A DNA stretch of 64,000 bases from Cricetomys ansorgei (taxonomy: Eukaryota > Chordata > Mammalia > Rodentia > Nesomyidae), in the NCBI GenBank assembly GCA_026225945.1, contig JAMJFZ010000711.1:2147501-2211500 (forward strand). The letters run 5' to 3'. The position numbers and the translations under genes were made by a program. Position 1 is the stretch's first letter. Every line of letters starts with the position of its first letter. Below are positions 24,430-37,469 of the stretch, piece by piece. The notes beneath the pieces were generated by a model that had not been told where the DNA came from, searched no databases, and saw only the letters and a program-made list of their open reading frames with translations.

Positions 24430-24446
24430 GCCTTAAATAGTCATGA
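24430..24446 (-). promoter_or_regulatory. TATA-like / CArG-like box upstream of the CpG island
   Basis: The minus strand carries CTATTTAAGG, one mismatch from the SRF-binding CArG consensus CCWWWWWWGG and also close to a TATA box. Placement just upstream of the predicted first exon makes either role plausible. Motif only; no functional evidence. Confidence 0.3.
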
Positions 24447-24499
24447 CGGAGATCCTTCCCGCCTTTCCTCTGCCTCAAGGGCTTCTAGAGACCAGCAGT

Positions 24500-25645
24500 T
24501 TGTAACCCAGAGGCAGGACTACTAAAGTTGCAGGCCCTGCAGTTCGGCCACTTGTATGCTGGGTCCAGAGCACTGCAGGGGATTGCGGACTTGGCAGCTT
24601 CCCAGGGGCTGGCTGGTGACGCCCCTGGCCTGCGCTTTACTGGGGCACCAGGGCACCAGCTGGTGGAGCCACCTCCTAGCCTACGGTGCCTGCTTCCCTG
24701 AATCCCTTCAAGGAGTCCTCAGCTGGGGGTCTTCTCCTCCCAAGCCAGCCTGGTGACCTCACTATTTAAATATCTAACGCTAGAGCCTTGGTAGCCTCTC
24801 CCACACACGTCTATTTGTGAGAACCAGCCTTTCATGCAGGTCACGGAGATAAAAGACGGCGAGGGTGCTGTGGATTTCCCCTGCACAGGAGGCACAGGAG
24901 GATTCCAGAGGCCTAATCTTGCTCACGGTCAGACAGCTACTGAATGGTAGGACAAGATTTTGCGTAGAGGTCATTTTCCCCCCCTGTCAATCCCAGAGTA
25001 GCTTTTCTTTTTTTCTGTTAAAGCCTGCTCTCCGAAAAGGAGGGCCTAACATCTTATTCCACACCAGGAGTTAATGGCGTAACCGGTGAGCTTGTGTTTG
25101 CGTTTGACTTTAAAGAGGAGAGCCCTGAACACATTGTTGAGTAGTGTTTCTCGATAGAGAGGAAACAGATACTGTCCGCACGTTAAAGGCAAAACTTTCT
25201 TAGACCTCCCCAGTTATAGCTTAAATTTTCTCTTAAAACATTCCATTAATGTGAATATATACATAAAGCCAGATTAAAAACTTAGAACTTTTGAACAACT
25301 CAAGAATAAAACCAAAACTGATTTCTAAATTGAATACAAAAGTTATCTTTGAGAATAGTACAATTAAGCTAGTACTGCTTCCTCAGCTATTGACAGCATA
25401 TGGCTACCGACTGCTAGACAGTTGCCTTCAGTTTTCTGTAGGTAGTGCTACCACTCTTGGGATGTGTGAGGTGCCCTTTCGGATTCTCTCCTCTCCTTCT
25501 CCTCCTTCTGCCTAGCACTTCTGCACATGGCTTTTGTTCTCCCTAGGTCCTTTTCTTATTAGCACAACAATGACAGTGGTAAACCCCTAAGGCCAAAGAA
25601 TAGGACACACAGGCACAGAAAACCTGATTGGTTCGTGGGTTGAGT
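24500..25645. other. Sequence just upstream of the Prss23 CpG island
   Basis: Moderately GC-rich to about 24.75 kb, then AT-rich. A MIR-like antisense relic (CACGGTCAGACAGCTACTGA) lies at about 24885-24975. No gene seen. Confidence 0.45.
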
Positions 25646-25648
25646 CCA

Positions 25649-25985
25649 TATAGTGGTTTGAATGAGAGTTTCCCATAGTCTCTGGCATTTAAAATACTTG
25701 GTTCCTAGTTATTGGTGTTTTGGTAGGCTTCAGAGGTGTGGCCTTGCCTGAGGAAGTGTGTCCCTGGCCTGGGCTTTGAGGTTTCAGAGTCTGACACCAT
25801 ATCCAGTTCACCCTCTCTGCTCTGTACTTGGGATTTAAGACGTGAGCTCTAAGCTGGTCCTGCTGCCATACTTTGCCATTATAGACTTGAATCCTCTTGA
25901 ACCATAAGCCAAATAAACTCTTCCTTCTATAAGTTGCCTTGGCCATTCAGTATTATCACAGCTATAGAAAAGTACCTAATACACA
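25649..25985 (+). mobile_element. MaLR-like LTR / rodent LTR element
   Basis: Begins with TAGTGGTTTGAATGAGAG, runs through GAGGTGTGGCCTTGCCTGAG and CTTTGAGGTTTC, has an ATAAGCCAAATAAACTCTTC polyadenylation part and ends with ATAGAAAAGTACCTAATACA. This order of blocks is that of rodent MaLR-type (ORR1/MT-like) LTRs; the subfamily is not resolved. Confidence 0.65.
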
Positions 25986-25999
25986 TGGTTATCTCAACG

Positions 26000-28690
26000 A
26001 TCCAGAATATGCTCATATTAATGTTTATTCAACAAGTAAAACAAATTGAATTCTCTACCTACAAGGGTTTATAGATCCCAACAGAAATGTTTATAGACTT
26101 GGAACTCCTTATGACTAAATCAAGTGAAACCAAGATCACCATACAAATGATAAAGAAAAGCCCAGATAAACCCTCCAGCTTCGTTTGCTCTTAGCTAATT
26201 TAATAACTGCTAACTTTACAGGCCACATAGCCAAGTGATAGGCTGTTAGCTACCTACCAGCTTCAGTACGGAAGTTCCTCTGATGTGTGGGATACCAAAG
26301 CTATTGGCTAACATTACTTTACAGAAACATGAAGGCACTGAGCCTAAATGATGGATGACTAAAATGAGATGAAAAGCTTGCTATCCCTGTTTCCATATCA
26401 TGTCTATCCTCAATCTTAGAGTTGTAGGCAATCAACTCTATGTATAAACACACTGAGCATTTGAGAACTGTTTTGTCCAAGACTATAATACGGGATTAAC
26501 TTGGCCCACTGCCTGTGGAACTGATGTGAGTTCCTTTTACGTTGCCCTTGTGCTCTCTCACAAACTCAAGCCCCTTCAGTCCTTTAGCCTTATCGTGAGA
26601 CTCAGATCAAACCATGGAAGCAGAGCACCAGCAACAGAATGGACTCCGTCATTCTTGATTCAAGCATTGATAGTCCTTTGACATCACTAATGATGCTAGA
26701 CACAGGAAGCGCTCAGTGGTTCATAGATTAAAACACTTTCTGTTTGCACAAGTACAAGGCCAGACTACTTATGCACAAGAAGGAAAAGAGCTTTTGAAAC
26801 TGTGCCCATGACTAATGCACAGTTTTCAAACTTCAGCCCACTCTTTCCCAAAATGAAACAGAAAGTTTCTGCTTCTTCTTGGAGCATCCTGGTCAACTCC
26901 TCTTTCCTCACAATAAAGGGACTTTCCCCATTTTATGTATATGTGGCATGGTGTCATTGCTACTGTTTCTATGTCACAAGATCTCACAGCTCTGTGTGGG
27001 TACCATACCAGGGCCTGCTACTTACTAGCTATGTGGCTTTTGTCCTAACTGTTGCAATATATTTGAATTTATTCTCAAATATTATAAAACTACACGCACT
27101 CCGGAAGCCTGATCCACAGCCAGAAGGTCACCTTCCTTAGCTATTAGAACCAGCTTCTTAGGTGTGGTCTCTGGACTCCATAAACCATGCTAGTTTGAGG
27201 CACCAGCAATTATCTACTCAGTGGCCCTTGACTGGAGCATTTGTTGTTCTAATATGGACTCTACCCACTGAGATATTTGTGTTGAGAGCATCTGAATGTA
27301 TTAATGCTAATGGAGGAACTTTACAAGGTCCCTCAGCCTAAGCATGGGTCAGGGAAGATATTGCCCAGGGACTTGACTGGCCTGTAAAGGGCATCACTTC
27401 TACCAGCTCAAGTTGGGGATTGGTGTGGTTCTATTCATCATGCATTAAGGCCTGTGTCATGGTGGGTGGTGTGTCCCTTTAATAAAATACCTAGACACCA
27501 TGTATTATAGGCCGGCACCAGGAGCAGCACACGGGAGCCATAGAGACTGAGGTCTGATAGACTTCATGTGAGGTGAGACCCTCTGCCTTAGACGTCCAGG
27601 TTTTCCATCTCAGAAAGTTATCTTGGCTCTTTATTGAAACCTGCCAGAGATAATAATTACTTTACACCTAACCTTTCTCTGCCTCAGTAGACTTTTCTAT
27701 ACAGCCAGCATTTCTGGGTTTGTTTAAAGGGTTGGATAGATCAGTATACAGAAAAAGCTTTAGAACAATAGTTCTTTACATGCACAGAACAGGCAGTAAA
27801 CATTTAGCTGTGGTTAATCCACTGTGCAGAAAGATTGTGTTTTGAAGCATTATCCTCCAGCAATACCTCAGCCCATTTTGACACCTACTGTATATTTTTC
27901 TTAACAGCTGTAATTTTCAAAGTTGAGTCACAGAGAACAAATATTACTCCCATCAATCTTAAAAGAGAAACTGACACATGGAAGGGCCTAAGAATACATT
28001 CCTCTCTCAGCCAGTTCCAGGTGCTATTGTCTTCTTCCCAAACAGCTAGCAAACAAACAAGAGTTCTCAGTACAGATGGGCATATAGAGGGTCCAGGGCT
28101 TAAATACGACTCATTGGCTTTATACGTTTTCTAGGTTTGTTATAGAGAAATGACGTGGCTCTTAGGTTGTCTATGTGATGGCCAGAAGGACGGCAGCAAT
28201 GATAGATTTGTAGAGTACTTTGACCTTTGAGAGAAATGTGCTGTGCAAACAGCAGGTGTTCTCATGCCCAGCATAGATGTTTGCCTTTTTCTTTTTCTGT
28301 ACTTGTCCATCTTCCGCCCAGGGGGGAAACCCCAGCCCCCTAACTGCTTTTTCAAACCGTTTTATGTGAACTGCAATTGAGGAATTAAAAGCGCACTCAG
28401 GGTGCAGCCTGCAACTTTACTGTCTTCCACACTGTATAAAATTCCCGGGGCTGTGGGACACAGCAAGCAAATGCCCTCATGGTGAGGGGCATTCTACGTT
28501 GTGGACACAAAAGCAAAATTCAGCACAAGGAGAAGTGAAGTATAGGCCTGGTTGGGGAACAGACATGAGCTGGAAAATGTGGAAGAGAGAGTCACTGATT
28601 CTTACTGTGCCAGGTCAGAAGACTTCCTGCAGCCATGGGATTTGAACTGAAGCTCAAAAATAAAGATCTGGGCGTTTCTTCTCTTTTTCT
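26000..28690. other. Unique-looking sequence upstream of Prss23
   Basis: A short MIR-like core (CCTGCTACTTACTAGCTATG) lies near 27016-27035. ORFs at 26802-27140 and 27835-28134 have no recognised domain and no supporting context. Nothing else supportable. Confidence 0.45.
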
Positions 28691-28699
28691 TTTTTTGTC

Positions 28700-28795
28700 C
28701 CTGCCTTGAAGTGCTGGAGATTGGACATAGCACCTTGCTTACACTAGGCTTACAGCCTTACCACTGTGATACATCCCCAGATTCTGGGTGTGGTT
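28700..28795 (-). repeat. ID-type SINE, antisense
   Basis: TGCTGGAGATTGGACATAGC, then CACCTTGCTTACACTAGGC and CCACTGTGATACATCCCCAG read as the reverse complement of an ID (BC1-like, tRNA-Ala-derived) element. Confidence 0.65.
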
Positions 28796-29049
28796 TTAAG
28801 ATACATCATGTTACCAGGTAGGTAGAACCACACTGCAAAACAATGAGAAGAATTTCTACTGTATAAGTGAGAAATCCACTGGAATAAAGGGAGCAAGCAG
28901 ATCTATAACTGAGCTGTAAAGATTGCACATGTTCCTTAAATACACACATTATGCTCAGTGGCATGAAGTATATTTTATTGCTTATAATCTTCAAGATAAA
29001 CAGAGAAATATATGTTAGTCTGCCATGAGTCTAGTGGCTGAGAAATATA

Positions 29050-29290
29050 AGAGAGGGGAGTCTGTTTGTAGAGTGTCTGTTTGTGCTGCTATAATGGGAC
29101 ACTGGGTATCACGTGTCGATGAGAGAACAAACATGACTGGCTCACTCCGGTACCAAATGCAACCTCACAGTAAAAATCCTATTCCCTCCATAATATTTAT
29201 TTACATTGCAAGGTGTCTACCTCATAATGGTACTACTTATTGCATTGAGAATTCAGGGATCTGGGGATACACTTTCAACCTATAGCAAGA
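29050..29290. repeat. Ancient interspersed repeat, family unresolved
   Basis: TTTGTGCTGCTATAATGGGA at the start and CACTTTCAACCTATAGCAAG at the end resemble an old mammalian repeat with a strongly eroded middle. Confidence 0.35.
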
Positions 29291-30249
29291 GACTACAATT
29301 TTCTCCCTTTAGTAGGTGGGAGACTGCCGTCAAAGTGTTCATTTGGGATCCTGAGCTCCACGCTAGTTGACAGCATGGCTGAGACTTTTGCTGGCCTGTT
29401 TCGTACCTTAGCTGAGGGGCTTTGTACTGCCCTCACCGCCCTCCTTTTCTAGTGCTTCCGCTGCTGTGGTCCTTCCAACTCTCACCATCCTATTGTGATC
29501 ATCTGCTACCTTCCCCCAGATGTGTAGGGGTTTAAAGGACTTGTTAAAGGACCTCATAGTAGAAGATGGAGTGGGATCGAGTGATCATTTGAAACTAGAG
29601 CCACAGGACCATGAGAGACCCAACAGCAGCTCTAAACTGTAAAACTCTATTTAGGATTTATTTTATAGGACACCAGGATCCATACGCAGCTTCAGCAAGC
29701 TAGTCAGTTCGGAAGTTATCAATCAGATTACTTCTGAGGAGATCTGTTTCCTGGTTGAGACACTGTACAATATGTACATATTGAAATATCACACAGTATC
29801 CATAAATATGTACAATTTTATGTTGGTTTTGATGTAACATTTAAATATGATTGAAATAAAAAATAATTTCCACAAGCTTTCTTACTACTTTGGTGATTTT
29901 GACAATGTTACCTGAAGCTAGTAGTTTGCTCAGTAAGTGGGTATTGTTAAATCCACATCGTGAATGAAAAGAGGACTAGAATGAGAGATAAGGAAGCAGA
30001 TGGGGACCTTCGAAACCTACCGGAGTCATAAAGGAGGCGTACCCTCAAGTAAAACACCTTGCTCAGAATGTTGCTCACTGGCTGGCTGTCCTTGATGTCT
30101 CATCTGCAAGCAAAGTTCCTAGTAACACCCTCTTAGAGTCTTGAGTCTGTGACATTACAGTCTTGATGGGGGGAGGGGGTGGCACCTTTAAAAAGAAATC
30201 TTGAGACATCCACGGGGTTTGCTGTGGGGCCTAAACCATAAGAAGACGT

Positions 30250-30480
30250 GGAGCTCTAGAGTCAGACTGATTTGGAAACAGTTTCAGATTCATTTACCTG
30301 TTGGGTAACACTAGTACGGGATGTAGCTTCTCCCTCTTCCCCTCTGTACTAGGGGCTAACCAACAGCTGTTAAAGGAAGGCATCAGCATAGAGCATTCAG
30401 CACAGTGCTCAGCATTAAATGATTCTACGTTGATGTTAGCTATGGTCATTAATAATAGTAATATTGTTATTATGAGTGCC
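30250..30480 (+). repeat. MIR SINE relic
   Basis: TAGAGTCAGACTGATTTGGA, a CATTTACCTGTTGGGTAAC part, CAGCACAGTGCTCAGCATTA and a tail with AATAATAG fit a sense MIR. Confidence 0.5.
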
Positions 30481-30499
30481 CATTAAATGTTTCAAAGGT

Positions 30500-33400
30500 T
30501 ATTGAATGAATAAAACTGTTATGTTATCAATGCTAAATATTTAATCCAATTTTTTAAGAATAAATTAATTCAAGTCTCCAGTGAGCCCTAAGATGTGTTT
30601 ATTGATCTCATCTACAAGTGAGAACACTTCTCTTAGTATTGAATTTGGGAAATATTACAGCTTAAAATTTTACATTTATGTCTCTTCCTCTAATATTCTC
30701 TTTGCCATCACCAACTAATTTTTCAACAATTCTTTACTGACCACCAATACTGACAGGTTTTATACTTATATTTATTAGTGTCTTACAGGCAGAAATTGAT
30801 ATTTTTCTTACAATACTATAGCTAAAGCCTTATGTAATTAAAAAAAAAAAACACAACAGATTCCATAATTAAATTAAAAAAAAAAAACTTAACCCAGTGA
30901 ACCACTAAAAATATAAAATTATTCAAGCATATAATAAAACAAACTATATTAAACTTTTAAAAGTTCCTAGTTTTGTTAGAGATTATGCATTAATTATGTG
31001 TTGTTTAATATGTTAGAGTATATTGTTAGGGATTATGCATTAATTGTGCATTAATTAAGAGTTTAAAAATATATACCATCATCTCATGGAATACAAATAC
31101 ATGAAGGTATAAAATATAAATGTAGTATATGTATAATATTAAATACTAAGTCTTCACAGTGGTACTCATGCGACTCAGCGGCAACCAAAAGCTTCACACC
31201 AAGAGGAAGCTTCATTCTAACCCTACTGTGACCACCAGATTGACCTAAAACCACCAGGAAGGAAAGCAGGCTTTGGTCCTGGCACTTTCCTGTAAAACGT
31301 GGGTACTCTTCTAAACTGAAAAATTAGAAACATTTCAAAATAACTGTTTCTCATTTTTTTTGGTCAAATTTGATGTCTCCAGAGGCCAGTGGTGGGCTTC
31401 CCTGAAGTACAGAGTCTCATGATCCAGAACAAAAAAGAAAGATTTTTTTTACATTATGAGAGTTTCTTTCAAATTAAAAAAAACATCTTTGGGAAATTAT
31501 TTTGTTTTCAATTTATGGTTATATTTATCCACAAGTACGGAAATCTCTCTTTTGTCTCTTATAAGAAGCAAGCTTTTATGTGGTTAAGTATGGAGTCTGG
31601 ATGTTTGAATTCAGTTCCCTTCATGAGACCACTTTTCTGAGCAGCAAATTCTGCTTACCCTTCAAGCTCAGATACTAACTCCTCTTTGAAGGCTTACAAA
31701 CCCTTGGGTGCTTGGTGCTTAAGATCATTCTTTGCTCTCAGCGAACAGGATGAAAATGGTGTTTTCTGTTCATGTGTATTTGCATGTTGAAGTTCAAGTG
31801 GTTCAAAGAGCCTCACGAGCAGGAAATCTACCTTGCTTTCCTTTGGAGTCTGTAGCCTCTTCCTTTATAGTGGAGCCAAGAGCTCCAGGAAAGACTCGAT
31901 TGATTTGTATATAATCAAAGATTAGATAAATTAATTAATACATTTTAGTTAGCTAAAAATATTAGATCTGAAATAATTGAAACGACTAGCCCTGAAGAGC
32001 AGGACATGATATATGTGAAATTTTACTGCCAGGGTTGTAATATTCTCCAGGGTCTGTTTAATGTCTGATCACCATTGTCTCCTTGCAAGTCACGTCAAGA
32101 CGACAAATTTGACTTTGTTCATTTTATGGCTGCATACTAAAACTGCATTTGTCCTTACTTTGAGAAATGTCTATGAACTCTGGAGAGCATTTCCAAGGAG
32201 GCTTTGGATCTGGGTGCCTCATTGTGTTCTGCATTGTCCCTCCAGGAAGACCTGCAATATCATAGAATCCTATTGGACAATATGTATTTTCTAAATATTA
32301 ACCCCCAGTTCTGGTAGATATTGACAAATTATCTTTGAAAATAAAGGTTAGTTCAATGTGTTACTAGCATTCCAAATGCTCTGAAAAGTTCTGAATAAAT
32401 TAATCTGGTTCAGTTCATTTATTCAAAGGTTTCAAATAATCTTACTTTACTGGGGAATTTTTCTTTTCTTTTTTTTTTTTTTCAATGTAACAGTAATGTT
32501 TCACAAGGTAATAAGGCCTAAAGAAGGCAGTTTGGGGAATACTACCTATAAATGTACTCCACTTCAGAGACTGAGCCCTTCTGTCCCCAGATGCGGTCTG
32601 CATTTTGCCCCACTGTTCCTGCTCATATTTGAAGCACTATTTCATATTCCTGTGTCTATTTTATAATCTTTTTTTGAAGACTTAACATATATCTGTTCTT
32701 TAGAAAATATTTTTATCAACCTGTGATTTCCTGTAATGATTTTCTACAACTTTCTCATGGCTTTGAAATTTGATTTATATTATTATCACTGTAATTCCTG
32801 TTCCCCTGCTGTTGAATCCTGGCTTTGCATTTCTGCTGCACACTATTTTACATTGGGCATGAATATTGGTCCTGGACTTGGTAGGAGCACAGTTTGTCCT
32901 AGATGGGTTCAAATGAAGAGACTCCAACAAAGTGCCTGCTGGTAGAGGTGAGGAGAGGGCTGAGGAATGAAATAAGAGCCACACAGAATGCAGCAACAGT
33001 GCTATGCCATCACTAGGCTGGGTTTAGGGGAGACCGGATGAAATACCAGATGAGCATGCTTACCAGGGAAAGAAGCCTGCCTGACACTATTGGCAAGTCC
33101 ACAGAGACTTGCAGCCAGCAGAAGAAATTGGTCCCCAGGGAAGGAGTGGGGAGAAATGCCCCCACGGTGTTTCTTCATCCTCTGATATTCTGGATCTACC
33201 AGTATGAGCTTGCAAGGCAGTCAGGCCAGCTGTCTCTAAGGTTCTGCATCCTGGGCATGGAGTGGGGACAGTGAATGCTGGAGAACACATGGGAGAGATG
33301 GCAGCTCAGTAACTAGCCAAGTCAGCTATGACCAGTACCTACCTCACAGGACTATACTGATTAAATTAACAAACACATAAAAACAGCCATATTGAACAAT

Positions 33401-33920
33401 GACTGATTCTCCATTTTAGCTACTCATTATCAATACAAAAAAATTCTATGAATATTATCTAAAAGCTAACAGAGGAAATCATCATCCCTTACTGTTCTGG
33501 CACCCTGTATACCTACCATAGGGACAAAGAATTGGCACCACTGGTGATGGAGGTCATAGAGCAAGAGACAGGAGACGTTGTGAACAGAGGGGTTTGGCTA
33601 TTTTGGCTGAAGTCTTCAGTCAATCTGACTTTGACATAGACGACAACAAACTAAACTTGAGACAGCTTGCTTTGACAGGCTGTCCCTGCACGCCGTAGAT
33701 AATCCAAGGCCTCTGTGTTTTCCTTTGTTTCTGTGGAGGTGAAAGCTGCTGAAAAGCCAGCTTTCTTGGAAGCACCCAGAACCACGGCAGAAGTGGCAGC
33801 CTCTGGTTACCCTTTCATGCCAATCCTATGACATCATCATTGCATATGCACAGTGTTAGGTGTCACTCTGGCATTTTGGAACATTTTTGTCAATTGTTGA
33901 TCTTTCCCTCCTTCTCTGTC
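30500..33920. other. AT-rich intergenic sequence
   Basis: Very AT-rich to about 31.15 kb with poly-A runs near 30840 and 30875. No supportable gene. A MIR-like tail (CTACCTCACAGGACTATACT) is near 33340-33360. Confidence 0.45.
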
Positions 33921-33929
33921 CCGCTGCCC

Positions 33930-34455
33930 CAGCCAACCCCTCAGCTGCCTTTCTGCTTTCATGCCACATGTGTTCCTTTACTGCCCATTTCCTTCAAAAC
34001 CTCATTCCCCCCCTTGCCTTCCTTTTCTTAGTTTAGTGACCAATAACCACACCTACTCCCATATATCTACATCCTTATATTCATATATTATACATCGGCT
34101 ATAATGGCATACATATCTATAAAGAAACATAAAAGCTAGGACCCACATATTGGACAGAATATGCATTGTTTTGCTGAGTTTGAGTCACCTCATTTAATAT
34201 AATCATTTCCAGATCCATCCATTTTCCTGCAAATTTTATAATTTCGTTTCTCTTCACAGCTGCATAAAAATCTCATTGTTGATATGTGCCACATTTGTGT
34301 TATCCATCTGCTGATGGACATCTGGATTGGTTTCATTTCTTTATCATTGTGAATAGACAAACAGCAACCATGGTTGTGCCAGTATCTTTGTCGTTAGAGT
34401 CCTTCTGGTACATGTTCACCAGTGGTATAGCTGGGACTCATTTTGAAAGTGTGTT
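33930..34455 (-). repeat. L1 3' region fragment, antisense
   Basis: Contains ATTTCCAGATCCATCCATTT, TTTCGTTTCTCTTCACAGCT, CTGATGGACATCTGGATTGG and a GGTATAGCTGGGACTCATTT end, the reverse complement of L1 ORF2-end/3' UTR sequence. Diverged, not intact. Confidence 0.85.
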
Positions 34456-34459
34456 AAAA

Positions 34460-35450
34460 AGGTGGCTCACTGGAGGCTAGGCTGGAGGGTTTGTATCTCC
34501 AGAAGCAATGTGTTTCTTGCTCTGAGAAGTAACCCGATTTATTTTAAAAACCGGAGCACTTGGACCCTGCTGCCCTGGGGCGCATGGATTAGGGAAATGG
34601 CAGGAATAATTGGCAGTGTTATTTTCATGACAAAGCCCAGAAGAACTGTGGGAAGATCTCTTCTCCTGACTAATAGGAGATGCTCTTCTAGAGGAAGCCC
34701 CTTCCTGGAAGCCAGGACTTACCATAGGAAAGAAGGTGGGACACTCCTGCAGCTCTGACCCTGGGCTCCAGGAGAGCAGGTAACAGTTCTGAGAACCCTG
34801 TCATAAGGCAGAAGCATTGAAGGTGACACTGGGAGGATATTCCGTTACTGACACTGGCAGCTGCAGGTAGGAACTTCCTTCAAGGAGGGGTGACTTTCTT
34901 ATCCGGGTTACCAGTATGCTAAAATTAGTGAGGACACTTACACCCTAGATTCTGTGAGATCTGTAAGTAGTTACTCACATTACTGTCCTTTCCCTCCAGG
35001 AGATCACAACAAACCAGGATTGTTAACATGTAACTCCATGATCACTGTGGGCACAAGCCTCAGGCTCTCCTGATGGCCCGGATTCTGGGTTCTCTTGCTT
35101 TTCATGCAATAAACAAGCATTTTGTTTCTTGCTGGAAACTCAAGGCTGGCTGGAACGCTGTTTGAGCAACTGCACATAGTCAGAGTGAAGCATACTCTAC
35201 AGATACTCTACAGAACAGTAGGTTACTCTGCCACAGAGAGGGGTAGCAGGCAGCTGGGGAGTTTGTGGCTTATGCTGACAATAAAAATGGGCTCTTTCTA
35301 TCAATGTGGTACCATCCGTGGGGATACGATTCTTTGTGTTGTTGTACGTGAAAATGAAATTCACTTGGTTCCAATGTAGGAAGTCTAAACTATCTAAGCT
35401 ATTTTGACAGCATTGTATACAATGGATTCTGTTTAGCTATGCTATCATTC
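34460..35450. other. Unique-looking intergenic sequence
   Basis: No gene or confident repeat recognised. Confidence 0.4.
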
Positions 35451-35454
35451 TCTG

Positions 35455-36113
35455 GGGGTTTTAGTTATTCATAGTTCACCAAAGTCTGAAAATATTAAAT
35501 GGAAAATCACAGAAATAAGCAATGTTTACATTTTAAATGGCTCACCATTTTAGAGTAATCTGATAAAATCTTGTGCTGGACCACTGCACGCTGATTGGGA
35601 CATGGATCATTACTTTATCCAGTGTATCTATGCCATATACGCTACCAAGCCCCAGATCCCTTAGTGCCCATCTCACTTATCAGGGCAACTGTTGCAGTAT
35701 CCTAGTAGTTGTATTCAAGTGGCCCCTATTTAATTCAGTAATGGTCCCCCCAAAAAAACAAACACATAGAAATAATGGTCTGGTCCCAAAATGCAAGAAT
35801 AGTAAGCCTGGCAATTTAGATATGACAAAGAGAAACTGTAAAACCTCCTTTTAGTTGAAAAGGTGCGCATATAATAAGGTATTTTGAGAGAAAGTGAGAG
35901 TCCTATTCATATAAATAATTGGGATAACTGCACTATTTTATTACTAGTTATTACTATTGTCTTACTGTGTCTAATTTATAAAATAAACTTTATTATAGGG
36001 ATGTACATACAGTTTAAAAAAAGAGTATACAAGAGATTTGGTAGTATCTGGGTTTTCTGGCATTTAGTACGTGACTTAGAACTCATCCCCCAAGGATAAC
36101 GGGCTTAGACTGC
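35455..36113 (+). mobile_element. Tigger-family (pogo-like) DNA transposon fossil, internally deleted
   Basis: The left part (AAATATTAAATGGAAAATCA, then the AATCATTACTTTATCCAG-like and TATACGCTACC blocks) matches the 5' non-coding part of a Tigger element. From about 35784 the sequence still reads VPKCKNSKPGNLDM-like, corresponding to the first residues of the transposase. It then jumps within about 30 bases (AATAAGGTATTTTGAGAGAA) to the 3' non-coding part (CTTACTGTGTCTAATTTATA) and an end CATCCCCCAAGGATAACGGG resembling the terminal repeat. The transposase is therefore almost wholly deleted and the copy is dead. Subfamily number not assigned. Confidence 0.85.
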
Positions 36114-37214
36114 TGTGAATAGTTTATTGGTGAAGTCAGATTATCTAAGCTAGCCTGTCCTTCAAGGAAAAGAAATGTCAGCTCTTCTCCCCTTTTCTGC
36201 CTTCTTTATAAGGCAATTAAATTGCACTATTAAATCCTTAAAAACCTTTCTGAAAGAAAATTAAAAATAAATAAATGACAAGTCTTTGATTTGCTAGCCT
36301 ATCCTTTAAAGACTTGATTTCTGACTTCAAGGCAAATTCCCGTCTTGGTAGCTCTCCTCCAAACCCATCTCCAACCCAGACTCTTATTATCAACCCTTTG
36401 ATCCCCTGCCCAGCCCTGCCCAGTGATCTCTGAGCTTTAGGGAAATGAAGTTCACTTAGAGGTTGGTATGTTTGATCTGAGAATTTACCTTTGATTTACT
36501 CCAATTCCTCTCTGACAAGTGAAGAAAGGATGAGGGAACCAATAAAAAATGTTTTGTGTAAAGTTAATGGTCTAAAGAGTACCTTACAAAAATGTTTGTG
36601 GTATTGACATAGTTGGAAGGCCAATGATGGACATTTGTAACCCACCATGCACCAGGTAATCCTTGTTCCTTGCTGCATTTGCCAGATACACTGAGCATGA
36701 TCAACTTATCTCCTATTTTTTATTGGGAAGAACCCCAAACAATAAAATTCCAAGTTTGGAGTGTTAGAAAGAGACTGAGACCCAAGAGTCTCTACCCCAA
36801 ATATACATATCACAGTTCCATGATGTTTCGATTATGATGTCTCCACACACAAAAAACTTGAAGGCCAAACAATAATGTGGAAATAAATTATCTTTCATTT
36901 CAAGAAATTCAAGAACAGGCTGACTCCAGGGAAGGGAAACTTAAGACCGAAGTTTTGCTTTGCTGGCCTTGTCTCTCATCTGCCTTGGCTCTAACCACAA
37001 ACTTGGGCAAGATGGGGGCAGAAGCAGAAACAAAGACTTTATACAATTACGTTCAGGAGAAATGGAAAGGGAGGTTAGTTAGGAACAAGAAAGTCATACT
37101 GTTCTCTATCCCACCCCTCATAGTGCAATGGCTGTTACCCAGTGGTTGTGTGTCCTTTGGTAAATCAATGACTGATGCAGAAACAAAATCATTGTGTTCG
37201 CTCAAGATAGCAAG

Positions 37215-37460
37215 TGCAGGAGGCAGCCTGGAAGAGCTTGGGGCCAGAAGTGCTAAGTTTTAGCCCTAATTCTGTCTGATATTTAGATATGGAAACTTGC
37301 TAACTACTTAGCCCCTAGGATGGATCCTCATGGGTAGAACAGGGCTAATGATGCCTACCCTGTCACTCTTAATCAAGTGGTTAAAAAGGAGAGACAGAGG
37401 AAGGGAACGTGAATTTGATGACCCACAATTGCTATCATGCCTGACATGTAAACAGGCTCA
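37215..37460 (+). repeat. MIR SINE relic
   Basis: GGGGCCAGAAGTGCTAAGTT, AACTTGCTAACTACTTAGCC and GGGCTAATGATGCCTACCCT follow the sense MIR layout. Confidence 0.6.
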
Positions 37461-37469
37461 GAAATAATT

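Noticed and set aside
23674..24525. 283-codon plus-strand ORF (and several overlapping ORFs on both strands)
   Set aside because: It lies in a CpG island where stop codons are rare; composition is Pro/Arg/Ala-rich, all frames are open, and there is no recognisable domain. It is explained by the promoter island.
36877..37263. 128-codon plus-strand ORF
   Set aside because: No recognisable domain, no promoter or splice context, and its end runs into a MIR relic; length is within chance for 64 kb.
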